The notes under the pieces were generated by a model. That model was not told the origin of the DNA. It made no database searches and worked only from the letters and a program-made list of their open reading frames with translations. This document shows positions 34,388-41,736 of a stretch of DNA of 64,000 nt, one piece after another. The DNA comes from Flavobacterium sp. 9 (GTDB taxonomy: Bacteria > Bacteroidota > Bacteroidia > Flavobacteriales > Flavobacteriaceae), in assembly GCF_002754195.1 (NCBI RefSeq), contig NZ_PEEU01000001.1:1364001-1428000 (forward strand), written 5' to 3'. The translations under genes were made by a program, and so were the position numbers. Position 1 is the stretch's first letter. Every line of letters begins with the position of its first letter.

Positions 34388-35221
34388 CTATTTTTTAAAC
34401 TGCTTCTTATAATCACTCGGATTCAATCCTGTATATTTTTTAAACAATCGATTCAGGTGGCTCGCATCGCTAAAACCAAACTCGTACACAATTTCATTGA
34501 TTTGCATATTAGTAAATTTCAATCTGGTTTCGATGAGTTTTACTTTGTAGGCAATCGTATATTGCTGAATGCTTTGTCCCGTTTTAGTTTTAAAATACTC
34601 ACTAATATAAGTAGGCGAAACATTGAATTTTAAAGCCATTTTTGTTGCTTTTAATTCCTCCGGCTGATAAATATTATGATGCACATAATTCAGTAAATCT
34701 AAACTGGACTCTGCATTAGATTGATTAAGAGCAAGTGGCGAAATAAGCGAAATATTTCTGGCAGCAATCGTAATAATAGTATTCAAAATTTGTTTGATTA
34801 CTTCTTGCTGCTGCGGAAAATTACTGCTTTCTTCTCTAATCAACGCTTCTACCATTGCACGCAACAAAGGTTTATCGGTTACGGTTTTTAAAATACATCC
34901 CGGTAAATGATTGTGGTTGTGAAAGATAAACTCCAATTTCTGAATCCAGTCGTTGCTTTGTGTTTTGAGATAACTGTCATGAAATCTGATAAAGAAAAAC
35001 TTTGTTTTCTCTATAACCTCAAAACTATGCGTATCTTGCGGAAAAATCAAAAACAATTTATCGTTGCTATAAGGCAATCGATGATCGTTGATTATCTGAA
35101 TTCCTTTCCCTTCTAAAACAAAAACCATTTCAAAAAAAGTATTTTTACGTTCTTTGACTTCATATTCCGAAACTTCCAAAAACTGAAGTTCAAAAGGATG
35201 GTATAAGTTTCTAATTTCCAT
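34388..35221 (-). CDS. AraC-family regulator, divergent to DoxX gene
   Basis: A 277-residue regulator from the ATG at 35221; an in-frame ATG at 35257 would add 12 residues that do not fit the family. A cupin-type sensor region (about 20-100) precedes the double HTH (about 180-277, with ALKFNVSPTYISEYFKTKTG and INEIVYEFGFSDASHLNRLFKKY). It is transcribed away from the DoxX-deacetylase pair with only 85 bases between starts, so it is the likely regulator of that pair. Confidence 0.9.
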   Translation of the reverse strand: MEIRNLYHPFELQFLEVSEYEVKERKNTFFEMVFVLEGKGIQIINDHRLPYSNDKLFLIFPQDTHSFEVIEKTKFFFIRFHDSYLKTQSNDWIQKLEFIFHNHNHLPGCILKTVTDKPLLRAMVEALIREESSNFPQQQEVIKQILNTIITIAARNISLISPLALNQSNAESSLDLLNYVHHNIYQPEELKATKMALKFNVSPTYISEYFKTKTGQSIQQYTIAYKVKLIETRLKFTNMQINEIVYEFGFSDASHLNRLFKKYTGLNPSDYKKQFKK

Positions 35222-35306
35222 CTTCCAAAAATACAAATTAATCCCATGATTGTACAAATTTTAAAAAGTTGTTCTTCGCAACTTTGTACTATAAAATCAT
35301 ACAAAA

Positions 35307-35699
35307 ATGGAAACAACCTCTTTTTTATTATTACGCCTTGCCATCGCCATTAGCATGTTTGGACACGGATTGGTACGCTTACCAAAACTAACCACTTTCA
35401 GTAATTGGATGATTGGCAGTTTTGAAAATTCTATGTTACCAAAATTCATCGTAACACCTTTTAGCTACATTTTACCAATAGCCGAATTCGCAATTGGTTT
35501 ACTCCTATTGCTTGGCTTGTTTACGAAACCATCCTTAATTGCCGGAGGCATTGTAATGCTTGCCTTATTATTTGGAACATCAATGATTGAGAACTGGGAA
35601 GCAGTTCCATCACAACTTATTCATATTGCATTTTTTGCCTTATTATTACATTTTATTGATTCGAATAGCTGGGCAATTGATTTATTAATTAAAAAATAA
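35307..35699 (+). CDS. DoxX-family membrane protein
   Basis: A 130-residue protein with four helices. RLAIAISMFGHGLVRLPKL and YILPIAEFAIGLLLLLGLFTKPSLIAGGIVML are characteristic of DoxX/DoxD-like proteins, membrane partners of quinone-linked oxidoreductases. The deacetylase-family gene begins 5 bases after the stop, so they share a transcript. Confidence 0.87.
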   Translation: METTSFLLLRLAIAISMFGHGLVRLPKLTTFSNWMIGSFENSMLPKFIVTPFSYILPIAEFAIGLLLLLGLFTKPSLIAGGIVMLALLFGTSMIENWEAVPSQLIHIAFFALLLHFIDSNSWAIDLLIKK

Positions 35700-35704
35700 A
35701 AACT

Positions 35705-36655
35705 ATGAGTTCAAGACGAAATTTTATAAAACAAACCGGAATTATCGGTATGGTTGGAATGATGAATCCTCTGGAAACTTTTTCGGAAGTTTCAAAAACG
35801 GCTCCTTTATTTACGCCTCAAAAAACAAAATGGGCGGATGGTTCCAGATTAATTGTTTCTATTTCGATGCAATTTGAAGCTGGTGGACAACCCCAAAATG
35901 CAGAAAGTCCATTTCCTCAAAATATACAAAAAGGATACATTGATCTTCCTGCTGCAACCTGGTACGAATACGGTTATAAAGAAGGTGTTCCGAGAATGCT
36001 GGACAATTGGGATAAATTAGGCGTAAAAGTGACTTCGCATATGGTAGGAACTGCGGTTTTGAAAAATCCTCAACTCGCCAAAGAAATTGTACAAAGAGGT
36101 CATGAAGCTGCTGCGCACGGAATGAGCTGGAGTACGCAATACACAATGCCTTATGACGAAGAAAAGAAATTCATAAAAGATGGTGTTGACGCCATAAAAA
36201 GTGTTACAGGTTTTACACCGGTTGGTTACAATGCAAACTGGCTTCGCCGCGGAACAAACACTTTAGAAATCCTTCAAGAACTTGGTTTTAAATACCATAT
36301 TGATGATTTAAGTCGAGATGAACCTTTTATTATTCAGGTAAAAAACAAAGATTTTGCTGTGATTCCGTATACAATTCGATGTAATGATATTGTTTTAATT
36401 GAAGGAAAAAACTTTTCGGCAGATCAGTTTTTACAACAAGCCAAAATGGAATTTGACCAACTTTATGCCGAAAGTGAAACACAACGCCGACAAATGTCTA
36501 TTAGTTTTCATGATCGCATTGGCGGAACTCCACAAATGGTAAAAGCGACAACAGATCTTATAAAATACATGCAACAACATCAAGGCGTAAGCTTTAAACG
36601 TAAAGATGAAATTGCCGAAATCGCTTTGCACGACAAAACAACTATAAGAGAATAA
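35705..36655 (+). CDS. Polysaccharide deacetylase/allantoinase PuuE-like protein, Tat-exported
   Basis: A 316-residue protein with a Tat signal (SRRNFIKQTG, then a hydrophobic stretch). The NodB-like fold is shown by ISMQFEAGGQ (Glu in place of the usual first Asp pair, as in PuuE-type proteins), GHEAAAHGMSW (metal His) and the late SFHDRIGGTP. PuuE-like members open allantoin; other relatives deacetylate polysaccharides. The Tat export and DoxX partner argue against simple purine breakdown. Regulated probably by the divergent AraC gene. Confidence 0.85.
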   Translation: MSSRRNFIKQTGIIGMVGMMNPLETFSEVSKTAPLFTPQKTKWADGSRLIVSISMQFEAGGQPQNAESPFPQNIQKGYIDLPAATWYEYGYKEGVPRMLDNWDKLGVKVTSHMVGTAVLKNPQLAKEIVQRGHEAAAHGMSWSTQYTMPYDEEKKFIKDGVDAIKSVTGFTPVGYNANWLRRGTNTLEILQELGFKYHIDDLSRDEPFIIQVKNKDFAVIPYTIRCNDIVLIEGKNFSADQFLQQAKMEFDQLYAESETQRRQMSISFHDRIGGTPQMVKATTDLIKYMQQHQGVSFKRKDEIAEIALHDKTTIRE

Positions 36656-36990
36656 CTAATATATTTTAGATTGCTGATTTTAGATTTTAGATTATAATCC
36701 ATGCAGGTAAAAACTTGTGTGGATTTTTTAATTAATCTTAATTGGAATTTCTTTCTTAAATTAGATGTTCGAAAAAAACATTGAAAATTTCAAGTTTACA
36801 CGCCAGTTTTGTCATTCCGAGGAACGAGGAATCTCCACAAGTAGCTCGCCAAAGATTGACTTTTCTTTATGGAGTTTCTTACGGAGATTCCTCATACCTC
36901 GGAATGACAAACGAAACTTTTTCACATTTTACAAATAACATTTTACATCTCACAAATAACATTTTACAAATAACATCTCACAAGTCAACA
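36656..36990. other. Intergenic region with hairpin repeat and AT tracts
   Basis: No gene. Contents: irregular TTTTAGATT units (36665-36690), the long hairpin repeat copy B (36808-36911) and short ACATTTTACA direct repeats (36936-36980). An open frame of 70 codons runs through the hairpin into the SRPBCC gene but is repeat-derived. Confidence 0.65.
36808..36911. repeat. Long hairpin repeat, copy B
   Basis: Begins TTTGTCATTCCGAGGAACGA and ends with TACCTCGGAATGACAAA. The arms pair over about 40 bases with a few mismatches (AACGA against the partner of TATGA). Same family as copy A. Confidence 0.88.
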
Positions 36991-37458
36991 ATGAAAGTAG
37001 AAAACAACCACTTCGCAAAAGCCGAAATGCTGATTAGAAAACCTGTTTCAGAAGTTTTTCAGGCTTTTATTGATCCGGAAATCACCCGCAAATTTTGGTT
37101 TACCAAAGGTTCCGGAAAATTAGAACAGGACACAAAAACCGAATGGACATGGGAAATGTATGGGTTTTCGTTAACGGTGACAACGCATGTTTTACAGGAA
37201 AATAAAAAAATTGTAATCGAATGGGGAAATCCTGATGAAACCACTTTGGTCGAATGGATTTTTACTCCGTTAAACGAAAATGAAACTTTTGTGAGCATTA
37301 CAAATTCCGGTTTAAAAGGAGATTCAGATAAAATAATCGATCAGGTTCGCAATTCTACAGAAGGTTTTACGTTAGTTTTGGCTGGAGCCAAAGCGTATTT
37401 AGAACATAATATTTTGTTGAATTTGGTCTTGGATCGTTTTCCGAAAGGTCTTGCGTAA
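36991..37458 (+). CDS. SRPBCC (AHSA1-like) protein
   Basis: A 155-residue START-fold protein from the ATG at 36991 (KVENNHFAKAEMLIRKP). The frame stays open back to 36781 but that part is the long hairpin repeat, so it is not coding. Core motifs: RKPVSEVFQAFIDPEITRKFWF and the C-terminal long helix. Similar in type to the protein at 25022. Function not known. Confidence 0.88.
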   Translation: MKVENNHFAKAEMLIRKPVSEVFQAFIDPEITRKFWFTKGSGKLEQDTKTEWTWEMYGFSLTVTTHVLQENKKIVIEWGNPDETTLVEWIFTPLNENETFVSITNSGLKGDSDKIIDQVRNSTEGFTLVLAGAKAYLEHNILLNLVLDRFPKGLA

Positions 37459-37463
37459 AGAAA

Positions 37464-37536
37464 GTTTCAAGTTTCAAGTTTTTTTTGTTTCAAGTTCGTG
37501 ACGACAATCCAAAACCTGAAACTTGAAACCTGAAAC
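37464..37536. repeat. GTTTCAAG inverted repeat
   Basis: GTTTCAAGTTTCAAGTTTT on the left and AAACTTGAAACCTGAAAC on the right form an imperfect hairpin between the SRPBCC and DUF1801 genes. The same GTTTCAAG/CTTGAAAC motif occurs before bshB1 (56875-56915). Confidence 0.7.
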
Positions 37537-37550
37537 AAAAAAATAAAACT

Positions 37551-37919
37551 ATGGAAACCAAGAAACCTTCAAATATCGACGAATACATTGGCACATTCCC
37601 AAATGATGTTCAGGAAATTTTGGAGAAAGTTAGAATGACAATTCAAAAAGCGGCTCCGGATGCCAAAGAAAAAATCAGTTATTCGATGCCGGCTTTTGAG
37701 CAAAACGGAATTGTGGTTTATTTTGCTGCCTTCAAAAATCATATTGGTTTGTATGCTTTACCAAGCGGACACGAAGCTTTTGCGGCTGAACTTTCGAAAT
37801 ATAAATCAGGGAAAGGTTCTGTACAATTTCCTTTAAATCAACCAATGCCTTTTGACTTAATCACAAAAATTGTGAAATTCAGAGTAAAGCAAAATCTCGA
37901 AAAAGTCAAAAAGAAATAA
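37551..37919 (+). CDS. DUF1801 protein (YdhG-like), third of three
   Basis: A 122-residue protein with the clearest DUF1801 features: SNIDEYIGTFPNDVQEILEK, then EKISYSMPAFEQNG and the C-terminal LITKIVKFRVKQN. Such proteins are sometimes called iron chaperones by structural analogy to frataxin; activity here is unproven. The 2H-phosphoesterase gene starts 6 bases after its stop. Confidence 0.92.
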   Translation: METKKPSNIDEYIGTFPNDVQEILEKVRMTIQKAAPDAKEKISYSMPAFEQNGIVVYFAAFKNHIGLYALPSGHEAFAAELSKYKSGKGSVQFPLNQPMPFDLITKIVKFRVKQNLEKVKKK

Positions 37920-37925
37920 TATGAA

Positions 37926-38609
37926 ATGAATTTACAAGAACACTATAACGAACTTTACAAAAAATCTTCTGAAGCTATTTTAGCAGGAAATTACAAACTG
38001 GATTCTCAAATTAATGACAAATCTGATTCGCGTTTTGGGATTACATTATTAATCAGACCAAGCGAAACTATTAAGGCTAATATCCAGTTGTTTTTAGACA
38101 AATTAAAAGCGATCGATCCTTTACAATATTATTATCCGGATTCTGATATTCATATTACTGTAATGTCGATTATTTCGTGTTATGAAGGTTTTAGTTTAGA
38201 CAAAATTATAATTGCAGATTACGTTGAAATTATCAAAAAAAGTCTGATCGATGTCAACGAAATCAAAATTAAATTTCAAGGCGTTACAGCTTCACCTTCT
38301 GCTTTGATGATTCAAGGTTTTCCAACGGATGAATCTCTTAATAACTTACGCGAGAAACTACGCGAGAATTTTAAAAAGTCAACTTTACAACAAAGTATTG
38401 ATAGCCGATATGCCATTGCAACTGCACATTCTACTGTTTTAAGATTTCAGGAAAAGCTTCAAAATCCAAAACAATTAATAGATGTTGCAGAGAAATTTCG
38501 TGATTTTGATTTCGGGGAATTTAAAGTCGAAAATATTGAATTAGTTTATAATGATTGGTATCAAAGAGAAGAAAATACGGTTGATTTATATCCTTTTTAT
38601 TTAAGATAA
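37926..38609 (+). CDS. 2H phosphoesterase (LigT/2'-5' RNA ligase-like) protein
   Basis: A 227-residue protein with the two HxT/S motifs that define 2H phosphoesterases: HIT at 76-78 (SDIHITVM) and HST at 168-170 (TAHSTVLRF). These bind the phosphate of cyclic phosphodiesters or 2'-5' linkages. The spacing fits the family. It follows DUF1801 by 6 bases. Confidence 0.85.
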   Translation: MNLQEHYNELYKKSSEAILAGNYKLDSQINDKSDSRFGITLLIRPSETIKANIQLFLDKLKAIDPLQYYYPDSDIHITVMSIISCYEGFSLDKIIIADYVEIIKKSLIDVNEIKIKFQGVTASPSALMIQGFPTDESLNNLREKLRENFKKSTLQQSIDSRYAIATAHSTVLRFQEKLQNPKQLIDVAEKFRDFDFGEFKVENIELVYNDWYQREENTVDLYPFYLR

Positions 38610-38681
38610 TTTTAAATCTACTTCTTTTAATTTTGTTAATAAAAGTTGAATTCTCAAAATTTTAAATCTTGTGATTTCAAT

Positions 38682-38689
38682 TACCTTTG
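38682..38689 (+). promoter_or_regulatory. -7 promoter element of the acyltransferase gene
   Basis: TACCTTTG fits TAnnTTTG, 31 bases before the GTG start at 38721. Confidence 0.5.
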
Positions 38690-38720
38690 AGTTTTAAAAA
38701 CTTAAAAAGCAAATACTGAA

Positions 38721-39839
38721 GTGCAGAAAAAATTATACGGATTAGATCATTTAAGAGCTTTTGCAATATGTTTTGTCTTCTTATTCCATTATCAAATCCC
38801 TATTTTCGGTTATCCTGAATGGTTGACAGGTGTAGCTAAATTTGGATGGACTGGTGTCGATTTATTTTTTGTTTTAAGCGGATTTTTAATTTCTTCTCAA
38901 CTGTTTTATAAAATTAAAAATGGAGAAAAAATTTCCTTTAAAAATTTCTTCTTAAAACGTTTTTTCAGGATTCTTCCCCTCTTTTGGTTTGTTACTGCAA
39001 TTTATTTTGCCTTTCCTTTTTTCAGAGAAAAAGAAGCACTTCCTCCTCTATGGAAATTACTAACTTTTACTCAAAACTTTGGATTGAATATAAGAGATTT
39101 TGGAACATTTTCTCATGGTTGGTCTCTTTGTGTTGAAGAACACTTTTATTTGATTTTACCAATTCTATTGATCTTTTTACAGTCAACTAAGTTTTTTAAT
39201 AAATCGTATTGGTTATTAATTGTTGTATTTATTCTTGGATTTGCAGTTCGATTGTATAGTTGGTACAGTTTATATTTACCAAATATTGATAAAGACGATT
39301 CATGGCTTTTTTGGTATAAATTTATTTATTATCCAACATACAATCGTTTGGACGGGCTTTTAATAGGAGTTACAATTGCTGCGATCTACCAATTTAAACC
39401 TCTTTTATGGAATAAACTATCCAAATTTGGAAATCTTTTTTTAGTTATTAGCTTATTACTGTTAACAGGAGCATATTTTTTATGTTATGAAGAAAGATCT
39501 TTTTATGCTACAATTTTTGGATTCCCATTAATTGGCTTAGGATACGGTTTTATGCTTATAGGTGCAATATGTCCAACATGTTTTTTATATAAATGGAATT
39601 CAAAAACAACTACATTTATTGCTACGCTTTCTTATGGAATTTATTTAACACACAAAGGAATTATTCATCTTACACAACAATTTCTTTTGCGCTTTAATGT
39701 CGATATTAATAGTAATTTCACACTTGCAATTTGCATTTTATCATGTTTGTTAATTGCTTTTTTACTTCATGAATCAATAGAGAAACCATTCATGAAATTA
39801 AGAACAAAATACAGCGCATTTGCAAGCGAAATGAACTAA
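38721..39839 (+). CDS. Acyltransferase 3 (OafA/YrhL-type) membrane protein
   Basis: A 372-residue integral membrane O-acyltransferase with about ten helices. LDHLRAFAICFVFLFHYQ near the N-terminus (conserved Arg and His) and SLCVEEHFYLILPILL are the family motifs. It transfers acetyl or other acyl groups to extracellular sugars. The GTG start is preceded by a promoter; no polysaccharide cluster is nearby. Confidence 0.93.
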   Translation: MQKKLYGLDHLRAFAICFVFLFHYQIPIFGYPEWLTGVAKFGWTGVDLFFVLSGFLISSQLFYKIKNGEKISFKNFFLKRFFRILPLFWFVTAIYFAFPFFREKEALPPLWKLLTFTQNFGLNIRDFGTFSHGWSLCVEEHFYLILPILLIFLQSTKFFNKSYWLLIVVFILGFAVRLYSWYSLYLPNIDKDDSWLFWYKFIYYPTYNRLDGLLIGVTIAAIYQFKPLLWNKLSKFGNLFLVISLLLLTGAYFLCYEERSFYATIFGFPLIGLGYGFMLIGAICPTCFLYKWNSKTTTFIATLSYGIYLTHKGIIHLTQQFLLRFNVDINSNFTLAICILSCLLIAFLLHESIEKPFMKLRTKYSAFASEMN

Positions 39840-39914
39840 CAAGTTAATTTGAAAATATAATTTGTCAATTTGTAACTTGAGCGATAGCAAACAGGCGAAG
39901 TAAATTCGGGACAA

Positions 39915-40292
39915 CTATTTTTTATACTCTTTACCAGAAAAATTCCCAAAATGCCACAAAACTCCGGATGGATCGTGTAAAAAACATTCGCTTCCCCAAT
40001 CAAAATGTTTTGTTGGAGTTAATTTTACGCCGTATTTCTCTGTCAGATTGAGTTTCAAAAGTTCGTTGTAATAATAATCAACATCTTCGACTTCGACAAA
40101 AATCATTGTGTTTTCAATCCAGCTTTTATCATAATAATCCTGAAGATAAAAGGCTAAATCTCCTGTTTTAAAAACAGAAAACTTTGGATCTAAAACGCCT
40201 TCTTCAAAACCTAAATCCTGATAGAAGCTTCTGGAGATTTCAAAATCTTTGGCTCCAATAAATGGTCGGATTGATACTGCTTTGTGTTTCAT
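39915..40292 (-). CDS. VOC-family (glyoxalase/bleomycin-resistance fold) protein
   Basis: A 125-residue single-domain vicinal oxygen chelate protein. SIRPFIGAKDFEISRSFYQDLGFEE is the classic N-terminal half, and ECFLHDPSGVLWHFGNF the C-terminal half. The usual metal ligands are not all evident, so it may be a binding protein rather than an enzyme. Followed on the - strand by nothing close. Confidence 0.87.
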   Translation of the reverse strand: MKHKAVSIRPFIGAKDFEISRSFYQDLGFEEGVLDPKFSVFKTGDLAFYLQDYYDKSWIENTMIFVEVEDVDYYYNELLKLNLTEKYGVKLTPTKHFDWGSECFLHDPSGVLWHFGNFSGKEYKK

Positions 40293-40337
40293 AATTCAGG
40301 TAATAAAAATTAAAAATAGTTATCAATAACTTTAACT

Positions 40338-40892
40338 CTAGAATACATCGTAACTTTCTAAAACCTCAAAACCAAGTGCGCCTTTTTTGATATTAATTTT
40401 GACACTATTGGCTGAACTAACTTTCTCTGTATCTTTAAATTTAAAGACAAGTTCTTTCTCAAAATCAAAATATTTAAATCTAACCAAAGGTTGTCTTTCG
40501 CTTCGACTTCCTTTTGGTCCCGGCATAGAACTTTTCTCTATTATTTTTGCTTCATAATTTTTAACAACTGGATTTGCGAAATAGTAATTTGCAGCCATAA
40601 ATAAATAGCAAGAAATAAAACCCCAAGAACCAAAATTCTGTACTAGTAGAATAAAATTACCAGATGTTGAATATACTTTTTTTAAATGTTCTCTACTAAA
40701 ATAAAAGCCAATAAATCCGGTTACTACTACAATTGAAATTGGAATATATACATTAATTAATGTTTTTCTAAAAATGATTATTTCAAAAAATCCCAAAATA
40801 AGACCAATTATAAGAACAACGAAATAAAAAACTTCCCATTTCCATTCTTTTTTTGGTTCAGGGGTCTCTTTTACAGCTTTAACTTTCTTCAT
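40338..40892 (-). CDS. Membrane protein, unknown
   Basis: A 184-residue protein: a Lys-rich N-terminus (1-18), three hydrophobic helices (about 22-42, 50-68, 82-107) and a soluble C-terminal beta-rich part with RSERQPLVRFKYFDFEKELVF, reminiscent of DUF3592-type domains but not assigned. Located between VOC and DUF2625 genes on the same strand. Confidence 0.65.
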   Translation of the reverse strand: MKKVKAVKETPEPKKEWKWEVFYFVVLIIGLILGFFEIIIFRKTLINVYIPISIVVVTGFIGFYFSREHLKKVYSTSGNFILLVQNFGSWGFISCYLFMAANYYFANPVVKNYEAKIIEKSSMPGPKGSRSERQPLVRFKYFDFEKELVFKFKDTEKVSSANSVKINIKKGALGFEVLESYDVF

Positions 40893-40960
40893 GAAAACGA
40901 TTCTGTTTCTAATAATATTTTCTAAATCTCTACCAATTTATGCAATCTCAAAACCAAATT

Positions 40961-41704
40961 CTATTGCTCAAAACCAAGTTGTTTTCGTAGATCAATATTT
41001 AAACTGTATTGTTCCTGAACCGGAATTATTTTTCTTGAATTTTTACTAATATCGCTTCCTTCAGCGGTCCATAGAAAAGGGTAAAAATTAAAAACCTCAT
41101 CACCTTTTAATTTCGAAACTTCTTGTCGCCAACCATTCCATCTGTTGCCTTCATAGAATTTATCCAAATCATTGCTAAAACAAAATCCTAAAAATTCAGA
41201 ATACGTAATATCAAGTGGTTCGTATTCCAGATTATCCGGAGAAAAATAATAAACCTTCCCTAAATCAGTTCCTAATCCGCCTCCGTTTAAAAGGTAAAAA
41301 CCACCAATTGCATCATCAGCAATTAATACAAAAGAAGGTGTTTCACCAAACTCTTTAAACGTTTTTCCTTTATTCCAATCTGAAAGTGTACGATTAAATT
41401 TTGAATTTCCCGAACCCAGAATTCTAATCCAGCCATCATCAACCAAAATTCCGCCAGTCATAAAAATAACCGCTCCCAATGACGAACGTGTTGTAACTTG
41501 AGTATTATATAATGTTTCTTTGGCTTTTGAAGCGTCAACGGGCAAAACCTCAACTTTGTTTTTTGCCGTTTTAATCCAGTCTTCAACAATTACCCAACCC
41601 GGATCTTTTTTGTCTATAAGTTCTTCAACGCTTTTCATTTTGTTTTGTGCTGTTATTGTAAAAGTCAAAAACAGGAATGTAATTAGGGAAAACCTCAGTG
41701 TCAT
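40961..41704 (-). CDS. DUF2625 protein with signal peptide
   Basis: A 247-residue protein with a Sec signal (about 1-20). SVEELIDKKDPGWVIVEDWIKTA and the GGFYLLNGGGLGTDLGKVYYFSPDNLEYEPL core are typical of DUF2625. Family function unknown. The antiporter gene lies 32 bases downstream on the same strand (41737 end), though translated separately upstream. Confidence 0.85.
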   Translation of the reverse strand: MTLRFSLITFLFLTFTITAQNKMKSVEELIDKKDPGWVIVEDWIKTAKNKVEVLPVDASKAKETLYNTQVTTRSSLGAVIFMTGGILVDDGWIRILGSGNSKFNRTLSDWNKGKTFKEFGETPSFVLIADDAIGGFYLLNGGGLGTDLGKVYYFSPDNLEYEPLDITYSEFLGFCFSNDLDKFYEGNRWNGWRQEVSKLKGDEVFNFYPFLWTAEGSDISKNSRKIIPVQEQYSLNIDLRKQLGFEQ

Positions 41705-41736
41705 TTTATTTAAATTGTAAGAATTATCTCTTAAAA

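Noticed and set aside
18307..41704. Genomic island
   Set aside because: There is no integrase, tRNA boundary, direct repeat or composition shift at the ends; the content is ordinary small chromosomal genes.
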